Of a DNA stretch of 64,000 bases, positions 35,347 to 44,500 are shown one piece after another. The notes under the pieces were generated by a model that worked only from the letters and a program-made list of their open reading frames with translations, was not told the origin of the DNA and did no database searches. The position numbers were made by a program, and so were the translations under genes. Location of the stretch: assembly GCA_965224675.1 (NCBI GenBank), contig CBDDAA010000004.1, positions 1,302,001-1,366,000 of the forward strand. Reading direction: 5' to 3'. The DNA comes from UBA7957 sp965224675 (GTDB taxonomy: Bacteria; Pseudomonadota; Gammaproteobacteria; Granulosicoccales; Granulosicoccaceae). Each line of letters begins with the position of its first letter. Position 1 is the first letter of the stretch.

Positions 35347-36480
35347 TCACACACCTAATAAACGCGTAATAATGCCGCGTTGAATATCGTTAGTACCACC
35401 AATAAGCAAACCTGCGACTGAATCAAGCAAATCATTACTCGCCAATGCCTTGCCTGTGTATCCCTGTGCTGCATGAATTCTTACTGCGTCCAGACTGTTT
35501 TCAAGGTAACACTCTGATAGATGAAGTTTAATGAGTGCGCTTTCAAGGCGGGTTGATTTGCCTTCAGATTTTAGTTGAGCGACATTACGTAACATTAAAC
35601 GCGATGTCTCAAGACGTACTCTCATATCGGCAATTCGATTGGCCACTGACTGGAATTGAGTGATGGGTTTGCCGAATTGCTGGCGTTCTTTTGCAAATTC
35701 CAGCGTAATATTCAATTGTCGCTGCATGGCGCCGACCTGGCTTGCGAGAATAAAACTGCGTTCCCAGATTTGTGACTCCTCAAATACCGCAGCTCCGCTA
35801 CCAGGTTTTCCAATGACATTGGCAAGGGGGACAAAGCAGTCAGAAAATTCAAGTCTTCCCATCGGAATCGTTTTAAGCCCGACTTTGCTGACGTCTTCTC
35901 TGCTTACCCCTTCGGTATTGAGATCAACCAAGAATGCGGTTATTCCCCATTGTTTATGTGCCGGGCTGGTGCTTGCAAAAACAATGGCAAAATCAGCGAT
36001 GGGGCCTAAAGAAATAAACGTTTTTGAGCCGTTTAGGATATAACCCTCTGCCACTGGTCTGGCCCGGGTTTGCAAAGCGTAGGCATCGGAGCCTGCGTTA
36101 TCTTCCGTTAAGGCATAGGCACACAAGCGCTCACCCTGGCAAAGCGGCTTAAGGTAGTTTTCTTTTTGTGCAGGGTTACAAGCATTGGCAAGGGTGCTTG
36201 CATGTGAGAAAAGTGAGATATTCACCGCAAACGAGAAGCCGTAGTCAATACAGTACTCGCCTAAAGTTTCCATGGCGCAGACTGCGGCTGTGATGCTTGA
36301 GCCACAACCGCCATAGTCAACGTCAATATGCGTGCCTAGCAAGCCAACAGCGCCGCATTGGCGCCAGCACCCGGAGAATACATCTTGGTTATTGAGCAAT
36401 ATTGGGTTAACCGTATCGCAGACAAAGTTTTTCACTGCCTCCCGCACACCATCCAAATCCATATTGGCGGCTATAGTCAT
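35347..36480 (-). CDS. Acyl-CoA-dehydrogenase-like flavoenzyme, probable prolyl-carrier oxidase (PltE/PigA-like)
   Basis: 377 residues, full acyl-CoA dehydrogenase fold. Seen are GLLGTHIDVDYGGCG, CAYALTEDNAGSDA (flavin-binding strand), the YILNGSKTFIS segment, RQQFGKPITQFQSV, and a C-terminal GGTNDIQRGIITRLLG. The length matches the short oxidases PltE, PigA, RedW and AnaB, which oxidise carrier-bound proline, rather than long fatty-acid enzymes. It is the first gene of the NRPS operon, with GAGGAA 8-9 bases before the ATG. In known pathways the four-electron oxidation gives pyrrole-2-carboxyl and the two-electron one gives pyrroline-carboxyl; which happens here cannot be read from sequence. 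Confidence 0.88.
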   Translation of the reverse strand: MTIAANMDLDGVREAVKNFVCDTVNPILLNNQDVFSGCWRQCGAVGLLGTHIDVDYGGCGSSITAAVCAMETLGEYCIDYGFSFAVNISLFSHASTLANACNPAQKENYLKPLCQGERLCAYALTEDNAGSDAYALQTRARPVAEGYILNGSKTFISLGPIADFAIVFASTSPAHKQWGITAFLVDLNTEGVSREDVSKVGLKTIPMGRLEFSDCFVPLANVIGKPGSGAAVFEESQIWERSFILASQVGAMQRQLNITLEFAKERQQFGKPITQFQSVANRIADMRVRLETSRLMLRNVAQLKSEGKSTRLESALIKLHLSECYLENSLDAVRIHAAQGYTGKALASNDLLDSVAGLLIGGTNDIQRGIITRLLGV

Positions 36481-36735
36481 TGCTGAATTTCCTCAGGTAA
36501 AATTACTAGTTCAACCGCAGGCTTAGCTGAGGCAATTACAATTTATGCTGGCAACCTGTAGCCTGAAAATGTTTTTGCTTAATTGTAGCGCTTACCAGCC
36601 CGGGTGCCAATCAGCAAAAAGGTTGTGTTGAGTCGGATTCTTCTTAGTAGGCCCAGTAGTATCAGGTATCTTGTACGACACATTACAACATCGAGCAGCT
36701 CGCAAAGATTGTATTTGCCGGATAAATGCAGCTCG

Positions 36736-36954
36736 TCACGCATCCAAATCGGGAATGATCAAGCTCTCCATAACCCGAATTTCATCTTTCAGCAGTAATC
36801 TTCGCTTTTTTAATCGCCGGATTTGTAGCTGATCAAAGGTTCCCTGCTGTGTCATGATGTCGATGACTTGGTCAAGATCCCGGTGTTCCAGGCGAAGTTG
36901 TCCCAGTTTTATTTCAAATTCAGCAATGTCTTCTTTAGTCAGTCTTATTGACAT
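36736..36954 (-). CDS. YdcH/DUF465-family small protein
   Basis: 72 residues, mostly charged helix. FEIKLGQLRLEHRDLDQVID followed by MTQQGTFDQLQIRRLKKRRL and LLKDEI is the DUF465 (YdcH) pattern: a short coiled coil of unknown function, common in proteobacteria. A longer frame exists upstream, but the family starts at MSIRLTKEDIAEF, so I use the ATG at 36954. It lies downstream of the glpE-like gene on the same strand (43 bases), and the two may be co-transcribed. Confidence 0.85.
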   Translation of the reverse strand: MSIRLTKEDIAEFEIKLGQLRLEHRDLDQVIDIMTQQGTFDQLQIRRLKKRRLLLKDEIRVMESLIIPDLDA

Positions 36955-36997
36955 AATTTCTGAAGATTCCCATTTAACAAAGTGAAAACAGCTTGCC

Positions 36998-37318
36998 TCA
37001 ATGCTCGATCTGATCAGGAAAAAGTAATTTCCAGCCGGTAAATCCGCCATCCAGACTATAGACTTGGTCAAACCCTTGTTGAGCAATAAATGAAGCGCCG
37101 GATTGGCTAATATTGCCATGATAGCAGTAGACGATCACGGGTGTTTTAAAGTCAGTATCGCTGACGAACTGTTGCACATTGTTATTGTCAAGTTTTCTGG
37201 CTTGAGGAATATGGCCCGTTGAAAAACTGCGCTCATCTCTTACGTCCACCACAATGGCATTAGATTCGTCGATAAGTGTTTTTGCTTCGGTTGCTGAAAT
37301 GCGGCTAAATGTTGACAT
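36998..37318 (-). CDS. glpE: Single-domain rhodanese, thiosulfate sulfurtransferase GlpE type
   Basis: 106 residues, close to E. coli GlpE (108). DVRDERSFSTGHIPQA is the rhodanese substrate-side loop, and VYCYHGNIS holds the active-site Cys65, the same residue number as in E. coli GlpE. The end, VYSLDGGFTGWKL-x-FP, is also GlpE-like. The enzyme transfers sulfur from thiosulfate to cyanide or to thioredoxin-type acceptors. The frame is open 19 codons further upstream, but the ATG at 37318 (MSTFSRIS) matches the family. It is divergent from truD. The gene is not next to glycerol-phosphate genes here. Confidence 0.9.
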   Translation of the reverse strand: MSTFSRISATEAKTLIDESNAIVVDVRDERSFSTGHIPQARKLDNNNVQQFVSDTDFKTPVIVYCYHGNISQSGASFIAQQGFDQVYSLDGGFTGWKLLFPDQIEH

Positions 37319-37616
37319 GAATGCTATTTTCTCTGATTTTATGCTGATGTGATAATATGACTGAATTCCATGCACTTGTATTTTTCAATAGCGAGTATTA
37401 ATTAATTGTTTTAAAAACCATATAAGGCTATTTTCGGAACCTGGCCTTTGAGGGAATCGTGACCATGCTTTCTAATCCTGACCCTATTACGCAATCACCA
37501 TTTTAATGTGCGCGCATAATAGTTGAATTATAAGTAATTGTCGCTACATTTGTCTGGACCGCAGACGCAGCCATTATTTCCCAACTGATTCCCCAAATGT
37601 TGACATCATACCCACT

Positions 37617-38660
37617 ATGCAAAAATCCTATAGTGAAATATTCCAGTCTTTTCCAAGGCTTAGTAAAACGGTGCTCAATTCTGCCACCTTCCGAAACAAG
37701 TACAGTGATTTTAAAGTAATTGAGGATCTGGGTTTTGAACCCGATGGACAAGGTGAGCACCTGTTTCTCCAAATCCGAAAATCCGGACGTAATACCGCTG
37801 AAGTTGCAGAGCGTCTGGCGCGCCAGGCCGGCATAAAAGCCTTGGATGTAGGTTATAGTGGAATGAAGGACAAACATGCGGTGACCCGGCAATGGTTCAG
37901 TCTGCATTTACCGGGTAAAGGTGATCTTCAAATTTCGGACGAAGAGGGCATGGAAATTCTGCACCATAGCCGCCACAACAAAAAATTACGTCGTGGCACA
38001 CATAAGGGCAACACGTTTGAGATTACCTTGCGCGACTGCACAGGTGAACAGGCAGAATGGCAGATCAGGCTCGAAAAAATTAATGCCTATGGATTTCCAA
38101 ATTATTTTGCCGAGCAGCGGTTTGGTCGTGGATTTTCTAACCTGAATCGTGCGGAAAAACTGTTTGGCGAGCCAAAATTCAGAGCAAAAAGGCAGCAGCG
38201 ATCACTCTATCTATCGGCGGCGCGGTCATGGTTATTTAACCAGGTTTGCGCTGCCCGGCTCACGGCAGGTAATTGGGATGGCGCGGTTAATGGTGAGCTG
38301 TATATACTCGAGGGTAGTCGTAGTTTCTTCTCAGCTGACGATAGTGAAACAGAAAAGCTCCGCTATGAAGCAAAGGACATACACCCTAGCGGACCGCTCT
38401 GGGGGCGGCATAAAACCCAACAAGATCCATTGTACCACTATGAGCTGTCGCTATTGCATAACGATGAGATATTTCGGCTTGGGCTGGAGCAGGCAGGCTT
38501 AAAATTGGAACGCAGGGCATTGCGGGCGCTGGCACATAATCTACAATGGCAATGGTTGGATGACAGTAGTTTGAAACTGACATTTTTTTTAAACAAAGGC
38601 TGTTTTGCCACATCCCTGTTGCGTGAACTAACTGAATTGAAAGCAGGAGAATTTTCATGA
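37617..38660 (+). CDS. truD: tRNA pseudouridine(13) synthase TruD
   Basis: 347 residues, full length. TruD converts uridine 13 of tRNA-Glu to pseudouridine. The family signature GMKDKHAVTRQ sits at residues 82-92, with catalytic Asp85. KLRRGTHKGNTFEI, PNYFAEQRFG and SAARSWLFNQV are further TruD landmarks. No strong ribosome-binding site precedes the ATG. The stop overlaps the djlA start by 4 bases (ATGA), so djlA is probably translationally coupled. The nearly 300 bases between this gene and glpE hold the divergent promoters. Confidence 0.97.
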   Translation: MQKSYSEIFQSFPRLSKTVLNSATFRNKYSDFKVIEDLGFEPDGQGEHLFLQIRKSGRNTAEVAERLARQAGIKALDVGYSGMKDKHAVTRQWFSLHLPGKGDLQISDEEGMEILHHSRHNKKLRRGTHKGNTFEITLRDCTGEQAEWQIRLEKINAYGFPNYFAEQRFGRGFSNLNRAEKLFGEPKFRAKRQQRSLYLSAARSWLFNQVCAARLTAGNWDGAVNGELYILEGSRSFFSADDSETEKLRYEAKDIHPSGPLWGRHKTQQDPLYHYELSLLHNDEIFRLGLEQAGLKLERRALRALAHNLQWQWLDDSSLKLTFFLNKGCFATSLLRELTELKAGEFS

Positions 38661-39490
38661 CCTGGTGGGGGAAATTGCTAGGTGGTTATTTAGGCTTTGT
38701 CCTGGGTGGCCCCTTAGGCGCGTTAATCGGTGCGGCCGTTGGACACAATTTTGATAAGGGTTTGCATCAATTGGGTATGGACCCGGAGCCGGGCAGAACC
38801 CGGGTGGACAATGAACGTGTACAGTTGGCGTTTTTTACTGCCACCTTTTCGGTCATGGGTCATATTGCCAAAGCCGATGGCAAGGTTTCAGAAGATGAAA
38901 TAAAACACGCTGAAGCCGTGATGTCACAGATGCAGTTGGACAAGGAGATGCGGCGTACTGCGATTAATCTCTTTAATGAAGGTAAAAAATCACAGTTTGA
39001 TTTAGAAGCCGTCATTGCTCAGTTCAAACAAGAGGCCGGGCGGCGTACAAATTTGTTTCGTATGTTCCTTGAAATTCAAATTCAAGCCGCCTATGCGGAT
39101 GGTTCAATGGATTTAAGCGAAAAAGCTGTGCTGTTAAAGGTAAGTGCGTTGCTTGGATTCCCAGAGTTCGTTTTCCGACAACTGGAAACGTTAGTCAAGG
39201 CGACTTTAGGGCAGGGCGCCTATTATCAAACAGGTGGACGACAATCTTCAGGCAGGCAACGTAGCCAACAGACATTTACCCTGGATGATGCTTATGATAT
39301 TTTGGGTGTTAATGCCAGCAGTAGCAAGGCGGAGGTAAAACGTGCGTATCGACGGTTAATCAGCCAACACCATCCAGATAAATTAGTCGCAAAAGGACTG
39401 CCTGAAGAAATGATAAAACTCGCCAATGAGCAAACGGCTCAAATTAGCAAAGCTTACGATTTAATCAAAAGTGTGAAGCGGTGGAAATGA
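38657..39490 (+). CDS. djlA: DnaJ-like co-chaperone DjlA (TerB domain plus J domain)
   Basis: 277 residues. The N-terminus GGYLGFVLGGPLGALIGAA is one Gly-rich transmembrane segment, as in DjlA. A TerB-like helical domain follows (about 55-185: GHIAKADGKVSEDEIKHAE, then AAYADGSMDLSEKAVL). The C-terminal J domain starts at TLDDAYDILGV, and its HPD motif is at 239-241 (QHHPDKL). DjlA is an inner-membrane J-protein that stimulates DnaK. It starts inside the truD stop, and its 3' end overlaps the convergent protease gene by 37 bases. Confidence 0.95.
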   Translation: MTWWGKLLGGYLGFVLGGPLGALIGAAVGHNFDKGLHQLGMDPEPGRTRVDNERVQLAFFTATFSVMGHIAKADGKVSEDEIKHAEAVMSQMQLDKEMRRTAINLFNEGKKSQFDLEAVIAQFKQEAGRRTNLFRMFLEIQIQAAYADGSMDLSEKAVLLKVSALLGFPEFVFRQLETLVKATLGQGAYYQTGGRQSSGRQRSQQTFTLDDAYDILGVNASSSKAEVKRAYRRLISQHHPDKLVAKGLPEEMIKLANEQTAQISKAYDLIKSVKRWK

Positions 39491-41217
39491 GGTCTTGAGC
39501 TTAACCGAGAGTGTTTGCGTATCAGCCAAAGAAAAATTACAATAAAATACAAGCTTGGGTCTTGCTCGTTAGTGCGATTAATACTGCAACCGCCTGCTCC
39601 TCTGATTCCGGTCTCAATGAGAGGGGGTACATTGTTTGCCTGCGCCTGATTACCCGCTCCGGTGGCGGGTTCGTAACCTTGCACGTAACCGTCAATAGCG
39701 GCTGCGACAGCCCGATGTGCATCAATTAATCCAACTCCACAGGTTAAAGTGTCGCAATTTAGCAATCCGTTTTGCGGAAAAGCCCGGGTACTTTGCAGTA
39801 AAAGCTGTTCGATTTGCCCGGGGGAAAGCGCCGGGTTCGCACCCCGCATTAAGGCGGCGACCCCACTGGCATGAGCCGCAGCTGCACTGGTGCCGGCTAC
39901 GTACTTATAGTGACTGGCCTGTTCAATGGATTCTTTCAAACCGTGGTTTGTCGCGGCTAACAAGGCAATGCCGTCACTGTTTGCATCCTCTCCACCGGGT
40001 GCCGCGATGTCCACAGCTGTGCCATAGTTACTGTAATAAGCCCGTGTCCCATCCTGCCTGACAGCCGCTACTGAGATCACATGTTCACAAACGGCAGGCG
40101 ATACGGCGGTGAATTGAAGATTATTGGCGTCATTACCCACTGCTGCAATCAGTACAGAGCCTGCCATCCAGGCATCGTTAATTGCTTCCTGCTCACTGAT
40201 ACCACATGGGTTATTGGTGCCCAGGCTGAGGTTTATTACACTGGCAGGATAAGGGTTGGGTGGTAATGATGGGTCTGACACGCCTGCCGCCCAGCGGATG
40301 GCGTCAATCATATCGGCGCGCGAGCCACCGCATTTTCCACTGACACGGATGGGTAGAATTTTCGCGTTCCAGTCAATGCCTGCAATTCCGTGTGTATGCT
40401 GGCTATTCGCCGCGATGATACTGGCGATGGCTGTACCATGAAAGGTACTATCCTGGATATTACATTCCACACCTACAGACATCATAGCCTGGGAATCATC
40501 TATATCGACCCAGTCTCCCGGGTCACTAGGGTCACTATCCCGGCCATCACCATCGTTGGTACGGAAATGCGTTAAATAGGATGGAAATTGCTCAAGCAGT
40601 GCATTGTTGCCTAGCTCAAATTCACTGATAAAGTCATATCCCGGCAAAAGACGGCCTTGCAAATCAATGTGAAAGGGCAGGATGCCGGTATCGATTACGG
40701 CAACCACCGTGTTCGCTGATCCGGTTGTCAAGTCCCAGGCCGCAGGCAGATTCATGCCGGAAGGGATTGATTGTGATTCGTGCAGTGGCCATTGATCCGG
40801 GTAGTAGTAGTCTGCGGGGTTGGTTAGTGGGAATACAATAGGGTTGGTCTCAACACGTTTTATCGATGGATTCTGACGTAACAATTCAATAATGCTTTCA
40901 GTAGAATTTTTGGACTCAGCAAAGGGTAAAGAAATAACATGCGCATTACCTGACATCGCTCTTTTATAGCTTAGCTTGTGTTGCACATGTTCCGACAAGG
41001 TTTTCATTATCAACGAGCGTGTTGCTTGACCTTTATTTATCTTGTCCTGAACCTGATCACTGAACTTGATGATGAGACTTTGGCTGGAATATCGATTTGC
41101 AGCCACACCATGGTGACTTGCAGCCAATAGTAAAATGAACAGAAAAATCCTGAAATACGATTTTGCATTCTCCACAGATAAACCTGTTTTTATCTTTTGA
41201 TAGGCGGGTATAGGCAC
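39454..41217 (-). CDS. Secreted S8 (subtilisin-family) protease with GlyGly-CTERM sorting tail
   Basis: 587 residues. Signal peptide to about residue 40 (FRIFLFILLLAASHHGVAA), an inhibitor-like propeptide (about 45-130), then a subtilisin catalytic domain with Asp176 (VAVIDTGI), His260 (FHGTAIASI) and Ser444 (AGTSAAAAHASGVAAL). The C-terminus has GGCS, a hydrophobic segment (LYFIVIFLWLI) and basic RKHSR. This is the GlyGly-CTERM layout recognised and cut by rhombosortase in gammaproteobacteria, leading to surface attachment or type II secretion. Unusually, about 20 residues continue past the basic cluster. The start is a GTG with AAGGA 5-9 bases upstream. No rhombosortase gene is in the window. 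The last 37 bases overlap djlA on the other strand. Confidence 0.92.
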   Translation of the reverse strand: MPIPAYQKIKTGLSVENAKSYFRIFLFILLLAASHHGVAANRYSSQSLIIKFSDQVQDKINKGQATRSLIMKTLSEHVQHKLSYKRAMSGNAHVISLPFAESKNSTESIIELLRQNPSIKRVETNPIVFPLTNPADYYYPDQWPLHESQSIPSGMNLPAAWDLTTGSANTVVAVIDTGILPFHIDLQGRLLPGYDFISEFELGNNALLEQFPSYLTHFRTNDGDGRDSDPSDPGDWVDIDDSQAMMSVGVECNIQDSTFHGTAIASIIAANSQHTHGIAGIDWNAKILPIRVSGKCGGSRADMIDAIRWAAGVSDPSLPPNPYPASVINLSLGTNNPCGISEQEAINDAWMAGSVLIAAVGNDANNLQFTAVSPAVCEHVISVAAVRQDGTRAYYSNYGTAVDIAAPGGEDANSDGIALLAATNHGLKESIEQASHYKYVAGTSAAAAHASGVAALMRGANPALSPGQIEQLLLQSTRAFPQNGLLNCDTLTCGVGLIDAHRAVAAAIDGYVQGYEPATGAGNQAQANNVPPLIETGIRGAGGCSINRTNEQDPSLYFIVIFLWLIRKHSRLSSRPHFHRFTLLIKS

Positions 41218-41459
41218 AGATTATCCTTGGAATGATTACAACATCCTTGTCTGAAGCAAGAACTATGTCAGTGCCAGATACGGTTATTGAAGCCTTGCCT
41301 GATTGAATGCTTTAACTAAAATAATTATAATTATATCAGTATGTTAGATATCAGTTGTTTCTGAATGATTAGAAAATGGTAAGAGTGCTAAAGTTATTAC
41401 CCCAATCCGCAGTGGAGTCACGGATTCAGGTAATATATAGCGTTTGGCGACGTGGTTAC

Positions 41460-41981
41460 CTAAACCTCATTTAATCGGGGCATCAACATCACCAGATTAC
41501 AAGGCATGGTGCGGTTATCAATTTGTGAAACGATGATTTTTTCCCATGCGGTTCTGCAGGCGCCAGAAGAGCCTGGTAAAACAAAGATATAGGTCGCATT
41601 GGCGACCCCACACAGGGCACGTGATTGTAAGGTTGAGGTTCCAATCTCCTGGTAAGACAACATTCGAAAGGTTTCGCCAAAACCTTCAATCTCTTTATCA
41701 AGTAAAGGTTTAATCGCCTCGGGTGTGCCGTCTCTACCCGTGATGCCCGTGCCACCAGTGGTTATAATTGCATTGACTTTGGGATCACAGATCCAGCGTG
41801 ATATGACTTCGCGAATCTCGTATTTATCATCTTTTACTATGGCTTTTTCGTAACAGCGGTGGTTGGCTTCTATCAACGCATCCTTAAGTACGTTGCCAGA
41901 GACATCATCTGCCTCAGTGCGTGAGTCTGAAACGGTTAATACGGCGATATTGAGTGGGAGAAAGGGTCGATCTGTTGTCAC
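41460..41981 (-). CDS. moaB: Molybdenum cofactor biosynthesis protein MoaB/MogA family
   Basis: 173 residues, the size of MoaB. LNIAVLTVSDSR at the N-terminus, VNAIITTGGTGITGRDGTPE in the middle (the molybdopterin-binding signature) and FVLPGSSGACRTAWEKII near the end define the family. MoaB/MogA adenylylates molybdopterin before molybdenum insertion. It starts with GTG, 8-9 bases after GAGG. The only other molybdenum-linked gene here is the MOSC gene at 5.9 kb. It is divergent from the rluB-like gene. About 240 bases downstream, before the protease gene, contain no gene. Confidence 0.93.
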   Translation of the reverse strand: MTTDRPFLPLNIAVLTVSDSRTEADDVSGNVLKDALIEANHRCYEKAIVKDDKYEIREVISRWICDPKVNAIITTGGTGITGRDGTPEAIKPLLDKEIEGFGETFRMLSYQEIGTSTLQSRALCGVANATYIFVLPGSSGACRTAWEKIIVSQIDNRTMPCNLVMLMPRLNEV

Positions 41982-42111
41982 AGCATATACCTCGGGTATC
42001 GATTGTTATTGGCATAGTTTAACAGGCTTGATGTCGTGTAGAATAGCCAAGTCGTGTTCAGGCAGCCACTTTCGTCGGGTAGCTCTCTGATGAAAAGTAC
42101 GGGATATTTGA

Positions 42112-42924
42112 ATGGCGGTAAGATTACAAAAATTTCTGGCCAATGCAGGGCTGGGATCACGTAGAGAAATTGAAGGTTGGATCAGTGCGCAGCAAATTCG
42201 CCAGAATGGTCAGCTGGCGATACTCGGACAACAGGTGAGTGAGGGTGATGATTTAACTATCAAGGGTCGCTTTTATAAAGTAGTCTCAAGAGGCTACATT
42301 AACCGTAAGGTTTTGATATATCACAAACCTGAGGGTGAGATCTGTACACGCTCTGACCCGGACGGACGGCGTACTGTATTCGATAAACTGCCAAGGCTGG
42401 TTAATGATCGCTGGATAGCGGTGGGGCGATTGGATATAAATTCGTTGGGGTTATTATTGTTTACCAACGACGGTGAACTTGCCAATGCATTAATGCACCC
42501 CTCAAATGAGGTGGAGCGTCGGTATGCCGTGCGGGTAATGGGCCGCGTAAATGATGAAACCCTGGCGCGTCTGAAAGAGGGGGTCTTACTTGACGATGGC
42601 ATGGCCAGTTTTGATGAAATTAAACATACAGGCGGTGAGGGTAGCAATCAGTGGTATGAGGTATTACTCAAGGAAGGGCGTAATCGTGAAGTCCGCCGTC
42701 TCTGGCAGTCACAGGAACTGATGGTCAGCCGTTTGATACGCATACAATATGGCCCGGTAATACTGCCCAAGTGGCTGGGGCGAGGGCGGTTTGCTGATCT
42801 GGACAAACCTCAGATTCATGCTTTATTGCACAAAGTGGGTTTGGATAAAGCGGTGTCAAAAGATGCTATGTTGAAGTTGGTGCCCGTGCACCCAAGACAT
42901 AAACGACGTGGGAAAAAGCGCTAA
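42112..42924 (+). CDS. rluB: RsuA/RluB-family 23S rRNA pseudouridine synthase
   Basis: 270 residues. An N-terminal S4 RNA-binding domain (RLQKFLANAGLGSRREIE) is followed by a pseudouridine synthase domain with VGRLDINSLGLLLFTNDG, whose Asp108 is catalytic, and EGRNREVRRLW. A basic tail (RHKRRGKKR) ends it. The S4 domain plus basic tail fits RluB (modifies U2605 of 23S rRNA in E. coli) better than RsuA or RluE. RluB is a little longer in E. coli. The symbol is therefore likely rather than certain. The family assignment is firm. Confidence 0.9.
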   Translation: MAVRLQKFLANAGLGSRREIEGWISAQQIRQNGQLAILGQQVSEGDDLTIKGRFYKVVSRGYINRKVLIYHKPEGEICTRSDPDGRRTVFDKLPRLVNDRWIAVGRLDINSLGLLLFTNDGELANALMHPSNEVERRYAVRVMGRVNDETLARLKEGVLLDDGMASFDEIKHTGGEGSNQWYEVLLKEGRNREVRRLWQSQELMVSRLIRIQYGPVILPKWLGRGRFADLDKPQIHALLHKVGLDKAVSKDAMLKLVPVHPRHKRRGKKR

Positions 42925-43056
42925 TTTGAACAGGTAGTGGCAGATTTTGCTATGTGCATATTCATAGCTGGCCATACAAACCTCCATTTCAGTACAGAAC
43001 CCTGGTCGTTTAAAGCGGTCAGACAAAGAATAACTGTGATATTTAACGTGGATATT

Positions 43057-44097
43057 ATGAAAAATCTAATGCTTGTTTTCCTTTGTTCACTGGTTTTACA
43101 GCCCTGTGTCTGGGCGCAGCAAACATCTGAAGGATTAGATGAAAATATGGAGAATCCAGGTTACTTAAAAGAACCCGGGTGGTTTAAGGAATCGTTTTTG
43201 GATATTCGTGAAGACATCGCCGAAGCAAACGATGACGGTAAACGTTTGATGTTGTATTTTCACCAGGATGGCTGCCCTTATTGTAAAAAATTGATCCAGG
43301 ATAATTTTGGCCAAAAAGAAATCACTGAACTGACGCAAAATCATTTTGATACGATCTCTATCAATATGTGGGGTGATCGGGAAGTTACCGATTTTAACGG
43401 TGATATGACCACAGAGAAATCATTTGCCCGGCAAATGAAAATTCAGTTCACACCGACAATCCTGTTGCTTACAGAAGATGCGAGTACCGCCTTACGAATC
43501 AATGGATATTATGCGCCACATAAGTTCAAGGCAGCGCTTAACTATGTCAGTGAGGGCTTGGAGAAATCAGTCAAATTCCGTGATTATTTTGCCAAGTTAC
43601 AAACACCCATCGCCACAGGTAAACTACATAATGATCCGACATTCACTCAGGCACCGTTCGATTTTGCTGACTTGGCCAAAAATGGAGGTAAGCCATTGTT
43701 GGTCATGTTCGAACAAAAACAGTGCCTTGCCTGTGATGAACTGCATGATGATATTCTAAAGCGCGATGAATCAAAAACATTGCTGGAGAAGTTTAATGTT
43801 GCCGTATTGGACATGTGGTCCTCTGACTCTGTGCGTGCAACTGATGGCAGGCAGATTCCGATCAGACAATGGGCCGCTGAACTCGATATTCTATATTCCC
43901 CTGGAATGGTTTTCTTCGATGATGCGGGCAGTGAAGTCTTTCGAACTGAAGGATATCTCAAAGCTTTTCATACACAATCAGCGATGGATTATATCGCCAC
44001 AAATGCGTATCGGGAGCAACCTGAATTCCAGCGGTTTATTGAAGCCAGGGCTGACGAGCTACGTGGCAGAGGCATCGAAGTCGATATTATGAAATAA
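43057..44097 (+). CDS. Exported tandem thioredoxin-fold protein (SoxW-like)
   Basis: About 346 residues. The frame is open 40 codons upstream, but the Met at 43057 begins a proper signal peptide (MKNLMLVFLCSLVLQPCVWA), so I start there. Two thioredoxin-like domains follow. The first has CPYC at residues 73-76, the second CLAC at 223-226, each followed by a strand and the cis-proline region (FTPTILLL, YSPGMVFF). The wording DGKRLMLYFHQDGCPYC resembles SoxW and the Thioredoxin_7/DUF255-like periplasmic proteins that reduce protein or sulfur-compound thiols. Two active sites in one chain is less usual. It stands alone between rluB and the DUF1820 gene; the redox partner is unknown. Confidence 0.85.
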   Translation: MKNLMLVFLCSLVLQPCVWAQQTSEGLDENMENPGYLKEPGWFKESFLDIREDIAEANDDGKRLMLYFHQDGCPYCKKLIQDNFGQKEITELTQNHFDTISINMWGDREVTDFNGDMTTEKSFARQMKIQFTPTILLLTEDASTALRINGYYAPHKFKAALNYVSEGLEKSVKFRDYFAKLQTPIATGKLHNDPTFTQAPFDFADLAKNGGKPLLVMFEQKQCLACDELHDDILKRDESKTLLEKFNVAVLDMWSSDSVRATDGRQIPIRQWAAELDILYSPGMVFFDDAGSEVFRTEGYLKAFHTQSAMDYIATNAYREQPEFQRFIEARADELRGRGIEVDIMK

Positions 44098-44173
44098 GCC
44101 CAGCCTCACGCCATACTTGTGTTAGAATTCGGCGCCGTATTTGACGCAATTATTTCACCAACTTAGGCCAATC

Positions 44174-44500
44174 ATGTCGAATGAAATGCTATTTAGGGTA
44201 AATTTTTTTAATCAGGACAAAATTTACCAGGTTTTTGTCAAAGATGTTTATCAAGGCGAGATGTATGGCTTCGTCGTTCTGGAAGGTTTTGTCTTTGATA
44301 CTCACACCACCGTCGTTGTTGATCCATCAGAAGAAAAACTGAAATCCGAGTTTGAAGGCGTCCAATCAACACTGGTTCCCATCCATTCAATCATACGTAT
44401 TGATAGCGTGGAAAAACGGGGTAAAGCGCGTGTATCAGACATCGGTGGTAAGGTTGCACAGTTCCCATCACCCATTTATACACCCCGTAGCCCAGACTGA
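44174..44500 (+). CDS. DUF1820 family protein
   Basis: 108 residues starting MSNEMLFRVNFFNQ, with KIYQVFVKDVYQGEMYGFVV and a C-terminal proline-rich stretch (FPSPIYTPRSP). This is DUF1820, a small cytoplasmic family of gammaproteobacteria with no known function. An upstream TTG would add 11 residues with no family support, so I use the ATG at 44174. It is the last gene before the tRNA-Ser and the accessory region. Confidence 0.85.
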   Translation: MSNEMLFRVNFFNQDKIYQVFVKDVYQGEMYGFVVLEGFVFDTHTTVVVDPSEEKLKSEFEGVQSTLVPIHSIIRIDSVEKRGKARVSDIGGKVAQFPSPIYTPRSPD

